Source of the DNA: Ptychodera flava
Lineage: Eukaryota > Hemichordata > Enteropneusta > Ptychoderidae
Length of the DNA: 64,000 bases
Direction of reading: 5' to 3'
Assembly (NCBI RefSeq): GCF_041260155.1
Contig: NW_027248392.1
Span: forward strand, 319,501 to 383,500
Each line of letters starts with the position of its first letter. Within the stretch, counting starts at the first letter, position 1. Under the pieces are notes generated by a model, which did no database searches, was not told where the DNA came from, and was given only the letters and a program-made list of their open reading frames with translations. A program made the translations under genes and the position numbers. Positions 35,525 through 47,807 of the stretch are shown here, one piece after another.

Positions 35525-38500
35525 CTCCGTCCTATCGCCCATGTTTCTGCCAGCCATTCGCCCGCGTCTGGATTGTATAACTGTAGACGTTTGATATCAT
35601 TTGGCGCCATCATGATTTTACTGCGCTTTTCACTACGGACATCTCCAGGTTTTTTCCGTACAAACTGTAAAAATTGTGCCCGCTCGGTCTCCATCCTTCG
35701 GAATTTCCCAGTTTCAAACAGATCCTTATAGTCTTCAAAGTTCAAATGTTTTCTAAAACAAACATCTTTTATCCCTTTATTTTTTTCGTCTCCAAAGTTG
35801 GAGTCCGAAAAGCATACATTTTTGAGCGTATGCCGACAAAATCAAGAATAGGTTCTCCATTCAACTCATCTTTAAATTTACCTATCACCTTTTTATTAAT
35901 CTTTGGAAAATCGGGGGCCATCGCAGAGTTCATCCCACTAGTATCATATATCGACTTCTCACCATTCTCTTCAACATCTTCTCGAACTATATCATTGAAA
36001 GTGCTGACGCTGGCGGTGTCTGCAGAAGGAAGAGGTGCACTGGAAACAAAACTGTCAGTATCTATGTAGGCTAATCGTATTCCCGGGAACTGCTTTCGAA
36101 AGTAATTGTAATGCGTCTCATACATAAGCAACTTAGAAAGTTCGAGTACTGCCGCGCCAATGAAAACTGGCTTTTTATATTCATATTGATCCCTTTTCAG
36201 TTCCAGTAGGACACTGTTGCAGGAATCGCCATCCTCTTCGGAAGCTATGAGAAATATATGTTTCATCTTTGGATCATACTTCTGAATCTTTTTACGACCA
36301 CTATCGGAACTGTTCTGATAGGGGTTCCGGCCCGAAACAAATTTAAAGTCTCTGTACTTTCGAACGTCTTCTATTGTCTTACCGAACATCGCGTTATTCA
36401 TCAGCTAATAGAAATTCTTTTCAAAATCTGTCTTTCCCTTTGTCTTCATTTTAGTGTTAAAGTCAATGTATTGTTTGAGACATGGAGCCTCTTCAAATGC
36501 GAGCGCCCGATTAATCTTTTTCAGTCGCATTCCCATCCAAAGATAGAATTCAAGCAGTTTATTATGTAAGACGTATTTCTCTCTGTCTATTAGACTTGTA
36601 ATCAGTCGACTGCCCTGCCTCGGAAATTCATAGAGATGCGGCGCGAGAGGTAGATTGCTGTGTTCTTCGACTTCATGTAATTCAGCCGGATATTCTAAGT
36701 CTACTTCTAGAAAACTTGGCAGAAATCTAGCGCCGGGTCGCCAATCCAAGCCTGCTCCACCTTCATATTCTAACAATTCTTCCATCGTCATCCAATGAAG
36801 TCCACCCACTGGCATTGCCTGACTCATTGCCCAGCCATAAAGATTATTAGCATCGAGATATTTTATTTCGGTTAACGGTTTCTCCGGATCATAATTCCCG
36901 TAAGCCGGATGATTTGTCTGTAAATAATGAATATCACATTGACTGATGCCACCTCGAATTCCCCTCTGAATGAAATTCATCTACTCAGCATCTTGAATGA
37001 GTTTAAATTTATTACCTGTATAAAGTAACATAGCATCCCATGTCAAGCCGGGCGCTGACATATAGCGGGCTGGATCTAACTTATTTGCTTCTAAACATGT
37101 GTCATGGAAATTTTCGAATATATTTGCAAGAAGGAGAACGTCCGTCTCACAATAGAATTCCATATAATCACGAATCGTCTTAAATCCAACTTCGTCACAT
37201 ACTCGCAATGCATGTTCGTAATCAGACTCAGAAATCCCCTCTTCCGTTAATTCGCTATAAAATTTGTGTCTTGGTGGGAGCTGGTCCTATTCCAATCGCT
37301 CTGGTGAATCTAAATATTCATACTGGAAGAAACCTTTTGCCCGCTGAATGTCTGGGTACGAAAGTGGTACTGCCGTCCATCCATTCTCTGGCACAGTCTT
37401 TGCCAACTTAGCGAGCGACCCAGACATCAACTGAGCACTGTCCGTAAACTTTATAGAAAAGAAACGTTTCTTTGTCTCCCTCTCCCCATCGCCAACAATT
37501 GAGGCACTAAAAATAAATGTTTTCATAAGACACATAATTCCACCATTACCCGTCTTAGCTATGATATTTGGCTCTGGTTCCGAAGGACCCCCTCCGGTGT
37601 CAACATCCCTGATTTCATATATTTTTTGTAAAATAAAGAACCATCGTATCCCTTGAGGTTGTGAAAGTATATATGAATGGTTATTGATGGGCGACACTTT
37701 TCACAATAAAAAGTATTTTCACCCTTCACTATTCGGTATCCGGCTTCATCTCCACATGCAATACAGTCTGGATCATTGTAATTAGATCTATCTTTCATCG
37801 GTTTTATTTTCTAATAATACGATTTCGAATAATTCTCAGCCCTTTTCTTCATATCCTTTAGAAATTCTGTAACACAATCTATACCAGTGAATGTTCTTTC
37901 ACTTAAAACTTTCGGCTTCCCTTCGGATTGGCCTGACCATCGTTCAATCATAACATACGAAATACAAATTGGAATGTGTCGGCGGGTGTCCTTCTCAATA
38001 ATTGCCTTAGTATCTGCATACACGACGTAGGGACAAGGAACCTTTTTCCGATGGCCTTCGAATTGACACACTTCCTTAGGAAAAACTGGCTGAGCAGTGT
38101 CTGTTTCACAGTACACCTGATGTACTTCTAATTCTTCTGTTGACGCAAAACCTGGCTTACAAACCATACAAATACACTTCCGTCTGTGCACATTCTTACG
38201 ATCATTTTGAGAATTAAGAAGGCGATTTAACGCAGTAATTGGTACATAGTGACCCGTGTCTTCGCCGACTATTAGTAAGATATTCGCTATTTGATCCGCT
38301 CCGCTTTCGGCTCCGCTACAGCTACTATATAACACAGTTATGTCGGACGGGGCGGGATCATTCTCGTAGATCTGAAATACTTGGAGTTTGATGCCTGGAT
38401 TTTGCTGCTCGAAGCGCTTGAATACAGTCTCATCGGCGGGCGTAGGAAATGGTATTCCATCAAAACAGTAATCGGCCATAAATGGAGTGTACGTATTCCA

Positions 38501-39058
38501 TTTTTTTCTAGTCTGTCAACATTTCTTTTCACGAAACGTGATATCACCTAACTTTATACTTGCTACAACTGCGTATCGAAAACAATTCTCGCTACCGAAA
38601 GGAAGAATAAGATCGCTCACACAATGCTTATTTTTTAACCATCCTGGAAGTTGAATCGGGCTGGTGCGGCCGGCCCCGAGTAAAACTTCAACTAGAATTA
38701 CTTCAAAATTAAGTATCTCCCTGAGAACGAGACCAAAACCCTCGATATTTTCAATTGTTTCAAGCATATAGTCGTAGCGATCTATTAATTGTTGTTTCAC
38801 ATCCGATCCCGATCCTCTTACATCTTTTGTGTATGTATCTTTTAATTTAACAGGCAATGTACGATTTTGTGTATTACCGTTTTTCGGATCCACTAATTTG
38901 ACTTCCATTTCTGCATAAACAGAGTACATGTTTCTTATTTTGGTCATACCTTCGATATCCACCAGCGTTTCGATATCCCTGACTCGCTTGATTTCAGGAA
39001 ATTCCTTTCGTAAAACTTCTCCCTTGAATGCTGTACGTAATCGACGGGAAATGTCCAT
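35521..39058 (-). pseudogene. POLB: protein-primed DNA polymerase B
   Basis: Several pieces along about 3.5 kb carry family landmarks in order. An N-terminal HYVPITALNRLLNSQ and zinc-ribbon-like region is followed by a VYADTKAI exonuclease-type motif, FYCETDVLLLANIFENFHDTCLEANKLDPARY-type text (split here by position), the polymerase motif A YLDANNLYGWAMSQAMP, and motif C AYIDTDS. In Polintons this enzyme replicates the linear element from a terminal protein primer. The gene is broken into about half a dozen reading-frame pieces. A C-terminal piece rich in basic residues ends at 35521, touching the convergent membrane-protein gene. Confidence 0.9.
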
Positions 39059-39175
39059 AATAATATTTATAATATATACTATCCTAAAAATGTTTAAAAA
39101 GAAAAAATAATTATTCTATGATAGGTCATCAAAATCTACTATAATATTTTTGACAGCATTTATTTGTTTATATAT

Positions 39176-39853
39176 CTAGCCTAATCTTTCTAAGTCGACT
39201 AGTTCTTCCACATCTTGAATTTCTGGTTTATTAGCTGCGGCACAAAATAACCTCTCTATAGTGAAAGAAAGGGTACGCTTATTTAAGCGCGGTTTAAATG
39301 CTAAGAATTCTATCTTACTACCTTTTTGGATATTACGAGGTACAATAGCAGGATTTTCTCTGGCTGGCAATGGGCTCACTGCTTTAAAACCATAGTCAAT
39401 TTCTTGAACTATATCAATACATGTAGCGAAATCGTGATTGTGAATCCCTCTTTTAAACCGAAATTTAAAATACTTTGTCTGTGTGTCGCTCCCTCACTTC
39501 TGATACACTTTAGAAGGATTGTAAAATCCTATAGTATTCTTGGAGTGAGCGGCCAGGCTTGCAGCATAGCTTTTAGCAGTGCTTGCATCGAAACTTTCAC
39601 CTAAGGTACGGAAAACTATCAGATCGGTAAACTTTTGAAGACTCGGTAGCCAACGGACACATATTTCATCGCATGTAGCTGGATCTTTAGAACCATATTT
39701 AGGCCCGATGGGAAAAACCACTTCTAGCTCACTGTCTACATATATGAAAGGATCTACATATTCACCAAATATGAGTTTGCCGTCACTGATTTGAATATTG
39801 TTTTCTACACTTTCAAGTATTTTTATTGCATCTGAAATAGAAAGGATTATCAT
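39176..39853 (-). pseudogene. Polinton unrecognised gene(s) upstream of POLB
   Basis: Two minus-strand open stretches of 119 and 67 codons follow each other. The first starts MIILSISDAIKILESVENNI and has acidic beta-rich text (GEYVDPFIYVDSELEVVFPI). The second ends IQDVEELVDLERLG. They may be one gene or two. I recognise no domain. Position beside the polymerase suggests a Polinton accessory or structural role. Confidence 0.45.
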
Positions 39854-39912
39854 TGTCTTATCGTACGAAAAATAATTTTAAAAAAAATTTTCTATGATAT
39901 ATAGCACAAAAA

Positions 39913-40455
39913 TGTCATACATATTCATAAATGGGCCAACTGGAAGTGGTAAGAGTTACGATGTAGTAATTTTGGCGGGCGCCACCGACCACATTATTTG
40001 TGACTCTTCCATATTTAAATCGCCTTCTTAATTCTCAACATCTGACTTTTTCTCGAATCCGTTCCCACGTTTCCACGGATTCAGAAAAAAAGATGGTTTC
40101 AAAGGCATTTGATGATTTACACAGTTTCATTATCATATTCAAAGATATGCCTTTTGATTATTGTAGGCGGAATATTCTGACTCGAGCCAGACAATATGAA
40201 ATAGCTACCTTAAAAGAACTAGAAGAGATTCATAAGCAGTTCAAACAGACTTTCTTGGAAATTCGCAACGACTACAGACTTCCATGTTTGATAATTAGTC
40301 AACCTCTTACACCTGAAGTTCTCAAGAATATACTTAATCCAACAATTGATACCGAATCTCCACGAGCTTTTGATTTTGGAATTGCATGGGGCTCACGCGA
40401 TAGCGACCCTTGGCACGCGGCTCACGCGATAGCGGCAGCAGCCAGGGATTTTTAA
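39913..40455 (+). pseudogene. P-loop kinase-like gene, possible deoxynucleoside kinase
   Basis: On the plus strand, opposite to the core genes, a start at 39913 opens with MSYIFINGPTGSGKSYDVV, a Walker A loop at the N-terminus. A later stretch reads IIIFKDMPFDYC, then RARQYEIATLKELEEIHKQF, then LPCLII. This matches the LID-like R-x-R region and following helix of deoxynucleoside and thymidine kinases, where the Arg pair contacts phosphates. Such enzymes feed nucleotide pools of DNA viruses. The assignment rests on two motifs and their order; it could be another P-loop nucleotide kinase. The copy is broken. Confidence 0.45.
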
Positions 40456-41030
40456 TAGATGGTTTCGGCGAGGTGGAACTTGAAAAAGCTTACTATCCAC
40501 CTAATCAAGAACAACTAGAACAACCTCGAATCTCACTCAAGAACCTACACAAACTTCGTAATGCTTGTGAATCTGTGCACGCTTATAATGCTTCTTTTGA
40601 CTTACAGGCACTTGATATGATGCCGAAGGAACCCTACGGTTACGGGCAAGACTTTAAAGTTACTTGTCTATGGCTCATGTCAGTTGTGTACATTATACTT
40701 CAGCCAGAACTTATCGATAAAGCTGAACAAGGAGGACTGGAAAGAACGGACCATGGCAACATGAGAAGTCGCTTTGAAGATCTTGCAAACTTAATATGTG
40801 CCCCTTCAGAACCCTACGATTACGGCTCCCCTGTACCACCTCATCCACATACAGCCAAAAAAGATGCAATAAGTGAACATTACTTACGACAATACATGAT
40901 AAATACTTGGCCAGGTGGTTGGAAGCGGGGTGGTGGTAAACTGACACTTTCGGCTCTCAAGAAATTAAGGCTTGCTTCATGGTACTTATTCAATAACTTT
41001 CGTAATTACTTTCGTAATTACTTGCGTTAG
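40410..41030 (+). pseudogene. DEDDh exonuclease-like gene
   Basis: A plus-strand frame directly after the kinase-like gene has YNASFDLQAL, like the second motif of DnaQ/TREX-type 3'-5' exonucleases, and HTAKKDAISEHYL, like their third HxAxxDA motif. An edge segment with LEKAYYPPNQEQLEQPR precedes them, as in the fold. The expected first acidic motif was not placed with confidence. Such an enzyme could proofread or process viral DNA. Its end converges on the integrase gene. The assignment is inference from two motifs. Confidence 0.45.
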
Positions 41031-41070
41031 ACCAGCACAGGAACTACAGAAAGTACTCCTTCAGAACCGT

Positions 41071-42183
41071 TCAACCGTTTTCCTCTGGCTCCCAACTATT
41101 GAAACTTTCTTGATAACCACGCCATTTCATCAGATAATATTTCTTTCCTCTAATTTTTTTCGTCTTCAAAATTCGTTCTTCTCTGTACAGCTCGTAGGCA
41201 CCAGCAGCGCTCTGAAGTTCATCAGAAGAGAAAGTGCCAAGTATTTCCTCTCCATTCAGATCTTTTATTTTGTAAACTGGCGGCGTTCCCAGTCCAGCCG
41301 CGTACACCACTTTTGAAACTATGAAAATCTCCTCGGTCCAATTTGGTAAATATCCTTTCCTGAAAGTGGTCTTGTATTTTGTAATTCGGACCCTTTCTCC
41401 CGGCTTGAATTCAGGGTTAGCTCCCATGGCTGCCAACTCAGGGTCAAGTGTATAAAATGCCTGCCAATCGTTGTCCTCTGTTACGTCGACGGGTTTCATT
41501 TTGATACTTCCGTGTATGGTGTTATTGTAATTCTCGAGAAGTTGTGGTAGAATGGGGAGCCAGGAACGTGTCTGTCTGTATGTGAAGTATTTCCACATCA
41601 TCGTCTTTAATGTACGATCAAAACGTTCAACGACGCTAGCTTTTTTGTCACTGTAGGTGTGAAACAAGTGAATACCCGCCTCCTCCAACCATTTCTGCAT
41701 TTTTCGGTTAGTAAATTCCCGCCCCTCATCTGTCTGAAGTTTGTCGGGTTGCCTCCCGGATTTCTTAATTATGTCTTGTAGCGCCTTCAGAGAATCATCA
41801 GCCATTTTTGACTGTATCGGCCTAGCCCATGCATATTTGCTGAGCACATCGATTACTGTTAGCATGTATCGAATGTTTTTATTCTCTTTTGCGAACGGTG
41901 AAGGGAATTCCACGAGATCCGCTTCCCACTGAGCGGCTATCGATGTTACGAAAACTCGCCGGCCGCCACGAGTACGAGGTACCGGTTTATGTAGATTATA
42001 AGTTAGCTGAGTTTTTAACCAGTCCTGCACCTCTTTCTTAGTAACTTTTAGTCCGCTTGCGCGTGCTGCGTCATATAATTTTTGTACACCTCCAAACCTA
42101 ATTTTCGGGTTGTAATATAATTCTCTTAGAGTTCCTTCGGTGTTCCTATTGGTGAAACCTTCAGGTCCTATCTGCGAAGCCAT
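41071..42183 (-). CDS. INT: Polinton integrase with chromodomain, 370 aa
   Basis: The frame looks whole. Residues of about 15-75 form the N-terminal region. The catalytic core shows D89 (WEADLVEF), D152 (QTDEGREF) and E186 (VVERFDR), the DDE triad of retroviral-type integrases. A C-terminal barrel (PGERVRITKYKTTFRKGYLP) is followed by a chromodomain in the last ~40 residues (KYYLMKWRGYQESFNSWEPE), which in relatives reads histone marks and steers insertion. Length and domain order match Polinton integrases. It is 11 bp downstream of the ATPase stop on the same strand. Confidence 0.95.
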   Translation of the reverse strand: MASQIGPEGFTNRNTEGTLRELYYNPKIRFGGVQKLYDAARASGLKVTKKEVQDWLKTQLTYNLHKPVPRTRGGRRVFVTSIAAQWEADLVEFPSPFAKENKNIRYMLTVIDVLSKYAWARPIQSKMADDSLKALQDIIKKSGRQPDKLQTDEGREFTNRKMQKWLEEAGIHLFHTYSDKKASVVERFDRTLKTMMWKYFTYRQTRSWLPILPQLLENYNNTIHGSIKMKPVDVTEDNDWQAFYTLDPELAAMGANPEFKPGERVRITKYKTTFRKGYLPNWTEEIFIVSKVVYAAGLGTPPVYKIKDLNGEEILGTFSSDELQSAAGAYELYREERILKTKKIRGKKYYLMKWRGYQESFNSWEPEENG

Positions 42184-42194
42184 GATTAGCTATA

Positions 42195-42872
42195 TTATAC
42201 GAAAAATTGAATGTCGTACAGATGCCGTAAATGAAATACTAGTTTACTGAATGGTGTATTTTTCAATTGTCTGATTAGGGAATCCAACTCCCGTTCTGAC
42301 ACCTCCATTCCATATTCTTTTATAATAGTTTTGTTGTCTGTCTTGCTTGGCGTGTAAAAAAGTACTAACATCTGTATATTTTTCCTGAATGGTTGAGTCA
42401 GAACCCAGACAGATAATCCGTCGTGTCTTGCGCTGAAACCAAGTTTGACTAAAACGTCACTGCGCTTCTTCATATCTTTGGACGAGGCGCAGTCGTCGAG
42501 GATTATTAACGTCTTCGTGCCGGCCCATTCTTTATGTACGAAGGCTAGTGTATAATCCACAGCATCAAGTCCGACCAGAAACACAAACACATTATTATCG
42601 GTGAAATTGAATCTTTTATTATACGTTTTATTGTTCATGAATGTTGGACAAATGAAAACTATATATTCAAATTTCCTTAAGTACGGACCGGTGATGAGAT
42701 CCATCACATATTCGGTTTTGCCAGAATTTGTCGGTCCAGTTACAATCATGTTGAATGGCGGGGTCGCGTACATCGGATCTATATACTGTACATAAATGAA
42801 CTGCTTATAAATGTTATCTAATTCTTTTAAAGGCAGGGGGAGCCTATAAATACCCCCTATCTCCCTGGGCAA
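42195..42872 (-). CDS. ATP: Polinton packaging ATPase (FtsK/HerA type), 225 aa
   Basis: The frame looks whole. Walker A is GPTNSGKT at residues 46-53 and Walker B is TLIILDDC at about 121-128, preceded by the PPFNMIV strand seen in virus packaging ATPases of the PRD1/adenovirus-like lineage. The enzyme pumps genome DNA into capsids. It lies directly upstream of integrase on the same strand, and the pair may be co-transcribed. Confidence 0.9.
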   Translation of the reverse strand: MPREIGGIYRLPLPLKELDNIYKQFIYVQYIDPMYATPPFNMIVTGPTNSGKTEYVMDLITGPYLRKFEYIVFICPTFMNNKTYNKRFNFTDNNVFVFLVGLDAVDYTLAFVHKEWAGTKTLIILDDCASSKDMKKRSDVLVKLGFSARHDGLSVWVLTQPFRKNIQMLVLFYTPSKTDNKTIIKEYGMEVSERELDSLIRQLKNTPFSKLVFHLRHLYDIQFFV

Positions 42873-42900
42873 TCATAATCCAATATGAGTGGCGTATGGT

Positions 42901-45517
42901 AACAGCGTCAACGAATGCTCCTGAAAATCTAGATCTTTCAACAACCATGGTGTAAATTAAAGCACTGTTCCAACATATTACGTTTTGTAAATACTTGTTG
43001 CATCAACTTGTTGGTGAAATTCTCTCATTTTTTCCATTTTAAGTTGATTTTTGATGCCAAAACTGCTTCGATGTTGTGTTCAAAGCGTCCATAGAACAAT
43101 AGATGAAAGCATTCAAACAGCTGCCAATCACGAGGGGACGCGAAAAGGTGCAAACGATCAAACATTTGATGTGTACATCGGATCGATTGCGATGTCAACA
43201 ATGAATAAACGATTCTTACCACTGAGCAAAATACTTGTGATTACGAGTCTCAGATGAGTTCCGACACAAATGGACTGCTTCATGGTTTCAAGCAGATTGC
43301 CTCTCCCTGTTTGTTTGTTGATCTGTGTACCTGTAGGCCTATGAATGGGTGATGTGTATGTTGACCCGCAGTACGATATTTTCTGATAGATCTCTTTTGG
43401 AAGTATATAGTGGCCAAGCCCTGCGTATGATGCCCTGTGTTCCCAGTGTTATACGGCCTCCAACCACGGCTCTGCTGATTGCCATGGACAAAACCGGCAA
43501 CATGCTGATCCAATTTGGACGGAGCACGAACAACTACTTTTCTGACTGTTTTCGGCCGAAATCAACTCGAGTCCGATCCAAATCCGATTGCCTAACCACA
43601 GTCCCTCTATGGATAGAGTGACTGTGGCCTAACCAAATCACTCAACCGCTCACAGAGTGCGAAAAGAATGCTCTCGTGACGTCTAAAACCGTTGTTTGCT
43701 GGCGATGCATGGTCAATGGCCGAGGCAGTGAACGCCCATTGGATACGTTCATTATGATTATGCAGGTGCCCATGAGCTGCATTATTTCGTGTCGGGTCGG
43801 GTCGGGGCGATGAAACTAAATCGCGATTGACTCATCTCTGTCAGATTTGACCAAAAAGAGACACTTGAAATAGATTATAGCATCAAATGTTGACATTCAG
43901 ACTGAAACATGATGAAAAGTCTGAAGATTGCCGTGATGTCGTTCTTCTCTACACGTTTTTCTGAGTTTGTTTTTTACTAAATTGCTCTAATATTATGTGA
44001 CGTTTTTTTGATTAATTTTTCTTTCCCAACCAGGGCACCAAATTACCTTTTTTACTTTCATAGTAACCTAGGATTCATTTAATTCGCAGATTACATGTAA
44101 TAGACTCTTACGTTCTTCCTCGATTGTCTGTGACTGATTTTGCTTTCCCGATATCGATATTGCGTTCGCACTCACATGTCCTGAACCTTACGTCATTCAC
44201 TGAAATAGTTTTCGGACAAACTCAAGAAATTCGACAACTAATGAATAGTCGGCAAAATTTACAGAGACTAGCAATAATAATTATGGTCATTTTACCATCT
44301 TTAGCTAAGCGGACTCGCTTGGCGGAAGCAGTATATAACGATCCGAGTTCCCAGTTTTACCCTACCGTGTGAGTGTAGTATTTGAACGAGTGACATCATA
44401 ATCTTACGATATGTTCCGAGTGGCCTGGAGATTTTTTATAATGTACAATAAATTGACCCTATCAAAATTACTCTAGTTTACATTGCTTGGATATTGATAT
44501 TTTTTTATACTTTTTGACTTTTGATTTTTTTGATTCTCCATTGGCGGCAGCACATGTACGGTTACAACCATCATGTGATGACCGGAGTGCGATTGTAAAG
44601 TTGTCGGGAACAGTTGTTGTTCAGAAGAAAAATCATTTGCAGTTCGGGATTGTTCATGATAAACGACCAATTATACATTTCCTACATCTTTTGAACGGGG
44701 ATTACGGTAATCTTTCATGTGATGAAAATTTTTTGAACGTGTTTGTAATGTGTTCCCACGATAAGTGTGAACTGATTCTTTGTCAGTAAAAATCGTCAGA
44801 AATTGGACCATTAACCATGGTAAAATAGACACAGATGAAAATATCATTGCGAGGAAGATAGTAAGAAATTCACATTGCAATATTTGCTGTCGTATTTCTC
44901 AGCAGGAATAACCCATATTTACACGTTGTGTATAAGAAGAGCGAGCAGGTGTTCGGCGGTCAATTGCTTCTATCATAATAATCTTGATCGCAGCTATTTG
45001 GCGAGAAGACAGCGGGTACTTATAATCTCGCAAAATTATTGACATCATGTCTTTGTATTGACAATTTTCGATCGCAGGCAGTTCAAATCAACAGCCGTGG
45101 TATATTAGGAATCGTGTTTATCACTGGACACCGAACTACTTGCTATCAACAGTACGTTATGTACCATCGGCGGTAACACATTGGTCGTAATCTTGTCTAC
45201 TTCTGCCCCCCCCCCCTTTTGCACCGTCCTGAAAAAGCTAGAATTTTTTTTTCCCTGGCATATAATACAGCGACCTTGCACACGATCATTCCAATGTTTC
45301 TGTTGGGGTTTGTTGGCTTTTTTAATTTGCTCCGTGGCCCTGGTAAGATTTTTTTTTCAATACGATACACAGTTTGAATTTTTTTCCGACGTAAATTTAG
45401 TATATTGCCAGTTTGTTGGGTAAAGTTGTCTAGAATGAAAGTTTGAGTTGACGCTGACAGAGTAGACGTTGAGCCCGATACAGTTGACTGAGATCCGGGC
45501 GGTTTGGGGTCGTTTAC
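42901..45517. other. unassigned stretch between Polinton and CACTA element
   Basis: No gene was recognised. A 32-bp near-perfect palindrome occurs at 43596-43627. Plus-strand open frames at 44124-44372 and 44487-44789 have no recognised domain. Confidence 0.4.
43596..43627. repeat. 32-bp palindrome
   Basis: CCACAGTC-C-CTCTAT pairs with ATAGAG-T-GACTGTGG around a two-base centre, with a single mismatch. It would form a tight cruciform. Confidence 0.85.
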
Positions 45518-45534
45518 CTTACCGGAATCAGGCG

Positions 45535-45870
45535 TACCTGAATTATACCCGAAAACACATACCCTGGGTGAACCTTGAGTATACCTGAAAAACACTCAAG
45601 ACAGCACACCCCAGGTATACTTAAGGTAAACCTAAAACCATCCAGATTTGGCCACTTTAGGTTTGTTCCGGGTACTGATTTTAGGCGTTTTTAGGGTTTA
45701 TACCTAAAAGACGCCCACAAGAGCATACCAGAGGTACACTTCTGGTGCCCACCCAATACCATCCAGAATTGGCCACTTTAGGTTTTTTTCGGGTAGGGTT
45801 TTTAGGCGTCATTTGGGTGTACATACCAAAAAGATACCCTTCAACAGCAGACCCAAGGTACAGGTTGAAT
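45535..45870. repeat. left subterminal repeats of CACTA-like element
   Basis: Two units share ACCATCCAGA(T/A)TTGGCCACTT and TAGGTTTGTTCCGGGTA-like text, then TTTTAGGCGT, near 45640 and 45765. Many GGTATAC and CCTAA(A/G) motifs surround them. Dense subterminal repeats are usual transposase-binding zones in this superfamily. Confidence 0.75.
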
Positions 45871-47807
45871 TTACAACAAAGGTATCAGACAATATGCCTC
45901 AAGCATTTACTTTTTGAGGCATTCTTAACTTCCATACATCTTACCAATGCATTACCAGTCCTTTATGCCTAAATTTAAATTGTAACTATTGCGCCTATTA
46001 TAAATTTGATCGATGTTCATTACTTGCCGCTACCAGTTCCTTTTCCAGATTTTCCCCGACAGCACGTAATTTTCAATAAGCTATGCCCACTATGAGCTGT
46101 TAAGAGTAAATTGAAAAGAAATTGAAATTAATGTGTTAAAAATAATGTGCTCTTTATTCATGCAAAACCTATTGCTGTATAAGAAGTGATGAGCTTACAA
46201 GCTTCTGCATTTCCTAGAATGTTAAAGCTTCAACCGTTAATAAACAAAATCTATCATTCTATAATAATAAACTTCATAACAACTGAACTTGTACAATAAT
46301 GTATTGACCACTTGAAAACTTGTTTGTAGTTAAAAAGAAGTACAATATTGAAAAAATGTAGAGAAAACAGGAAAAAATGCATCAAACGAAGGTAAATATG
46401 TATTTTAAATGCTTTAAAAGGGATGGGCGAGAAAGTGTGATTTATACCTCCCTTTGGCTGATTAACTAAAGCGAAGTCGTTTTGGCAAACCACAGGTCAT
46501 GCGATTATGCTAAAAATCCAAGAAAAACTGTTTCTGTTGGGCTTCATAGTTTCAGTGGGAGAAAAGCTCCAAGCATGTACATCAGCTGCTTGCTAACCCA
46601 TCCTTTTAAAAAAAAGGTAAATGTTTAATGCAATGTATATATTGTTTCATTGGTATGACAGTATTGAAAGGTAAATACAATTACTATGACAAAAACGAAA
46701 ACAGATCTTTGTCTTATGAAATTGTGTAAATTAGCAGTACTTGTGTAAGGTAGGATATGTTGCGGATTCTATGCTTCACATTAAAGAATTTTCGGTAACC
46801 CTGTCAACTATTACCTTCTGAAACAATGACTGCAGATAAAAACCAACTATGCTTGACGCTTGTACTGAAAATTGTATAAATATAATTATTAGCATGTAAA
46901 TTGTGGTGTACATACGTATTGCCCTGAAACTTAGCAAGAGGGGATGACCTCTCTGTCTTCAAAGAAAACAATTAGTATTCTGAAATAGCAAAGTTTCAAA
47001 CTATTAAAACTATCACAGAATAGCATAGAAAGACACAAAAACCTAATAATTGTATTAAAACTATTATTATACAAACTATAAATTAACTCTTACTCTCCTT
47101 TCACCTTACCAATGCACACTGAAAATCTATGCATAATGACTATCAGTAAAATATATTTAATATGTCTTAAATTTAGTAAAGAGTTATGTAATATATACTA
47201 TAATGTTTTGAAACTGAATCAAAAAGTCAAAAATATGACAAAAAGGTTAAAACAAAAAGTTTTACAACTTTCTGTAGTACTTCCTGGTTATTGCGACTAC
47301 GTGAATTTCACCCTGTAATCATATTAGAAAACAGGAAAAATTAACTGTGTACTGAATGAAAATTGCATGTCAATGTGCCTCATTATAATATGTGTACTGA
47401 AATGAACATTGATAATTGCATACAATGCATTTTAAGAGCATAAACTGTAAGACATTCGCATGTGTGAATATTCAGTTTCTTGAACCCTAACACACAACTG
47501 TGGGCAATTGTGTAAGATTGGCTGGACAAAAGAGTTGCTTACACATGCTGTGAGCGATCTTTGCTCTCTGTACAACAATAAGCAGCCACATATCTGAATG
47601 ACACTATGTAATTTGCTATATAATTTGTTACAGCTAGCTAAGAGACACACTGCCTGTCTAAAAGCCAAATTCAGTTTCCATTGATGCTTTTTATGTTGGT
47701 AACAAGACATTAAAATCACCAAGGATTTGATGTGTGAAACTGTTCAGGCTGTAATGACCTTACCCTACAGCATGACTGGCTTTGTGAAATTCTTGAACTG
47801 TCTAAAA
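45871..47807. other. non-coding interior of CACTA-like element
   Basis: AT-rich sequence between the left subterminal repeats and the last exon of the BEN gene, with no recognised coding region. It probably includes the BEN gene 3' UTR. Confidence 0.45.

Larger units (their letters stand above)
32200..42900 (-). mobile_element. Polinton/Maverick element (copy 1)
   Basis: A compact gene set typical of Polintons: major capsid protein, membrane proteins, protein-primed DNA polymerase B, retroviral-type integrase with chromodomain, and FtsK/HerA packaging ATPase. All are on the minus strand, with three plus-strand accessory genes between or beside them. Some genes look whole and others, chiefly the polymerase and capsid, are broken, with about eight breaks overall. 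No terminal inverted repeats or target duplication were found by eye, so the outer limits are approximate. A maturation protease and penton were not identified here. The element is a fossil of moderate age. Confidence 0.9.
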
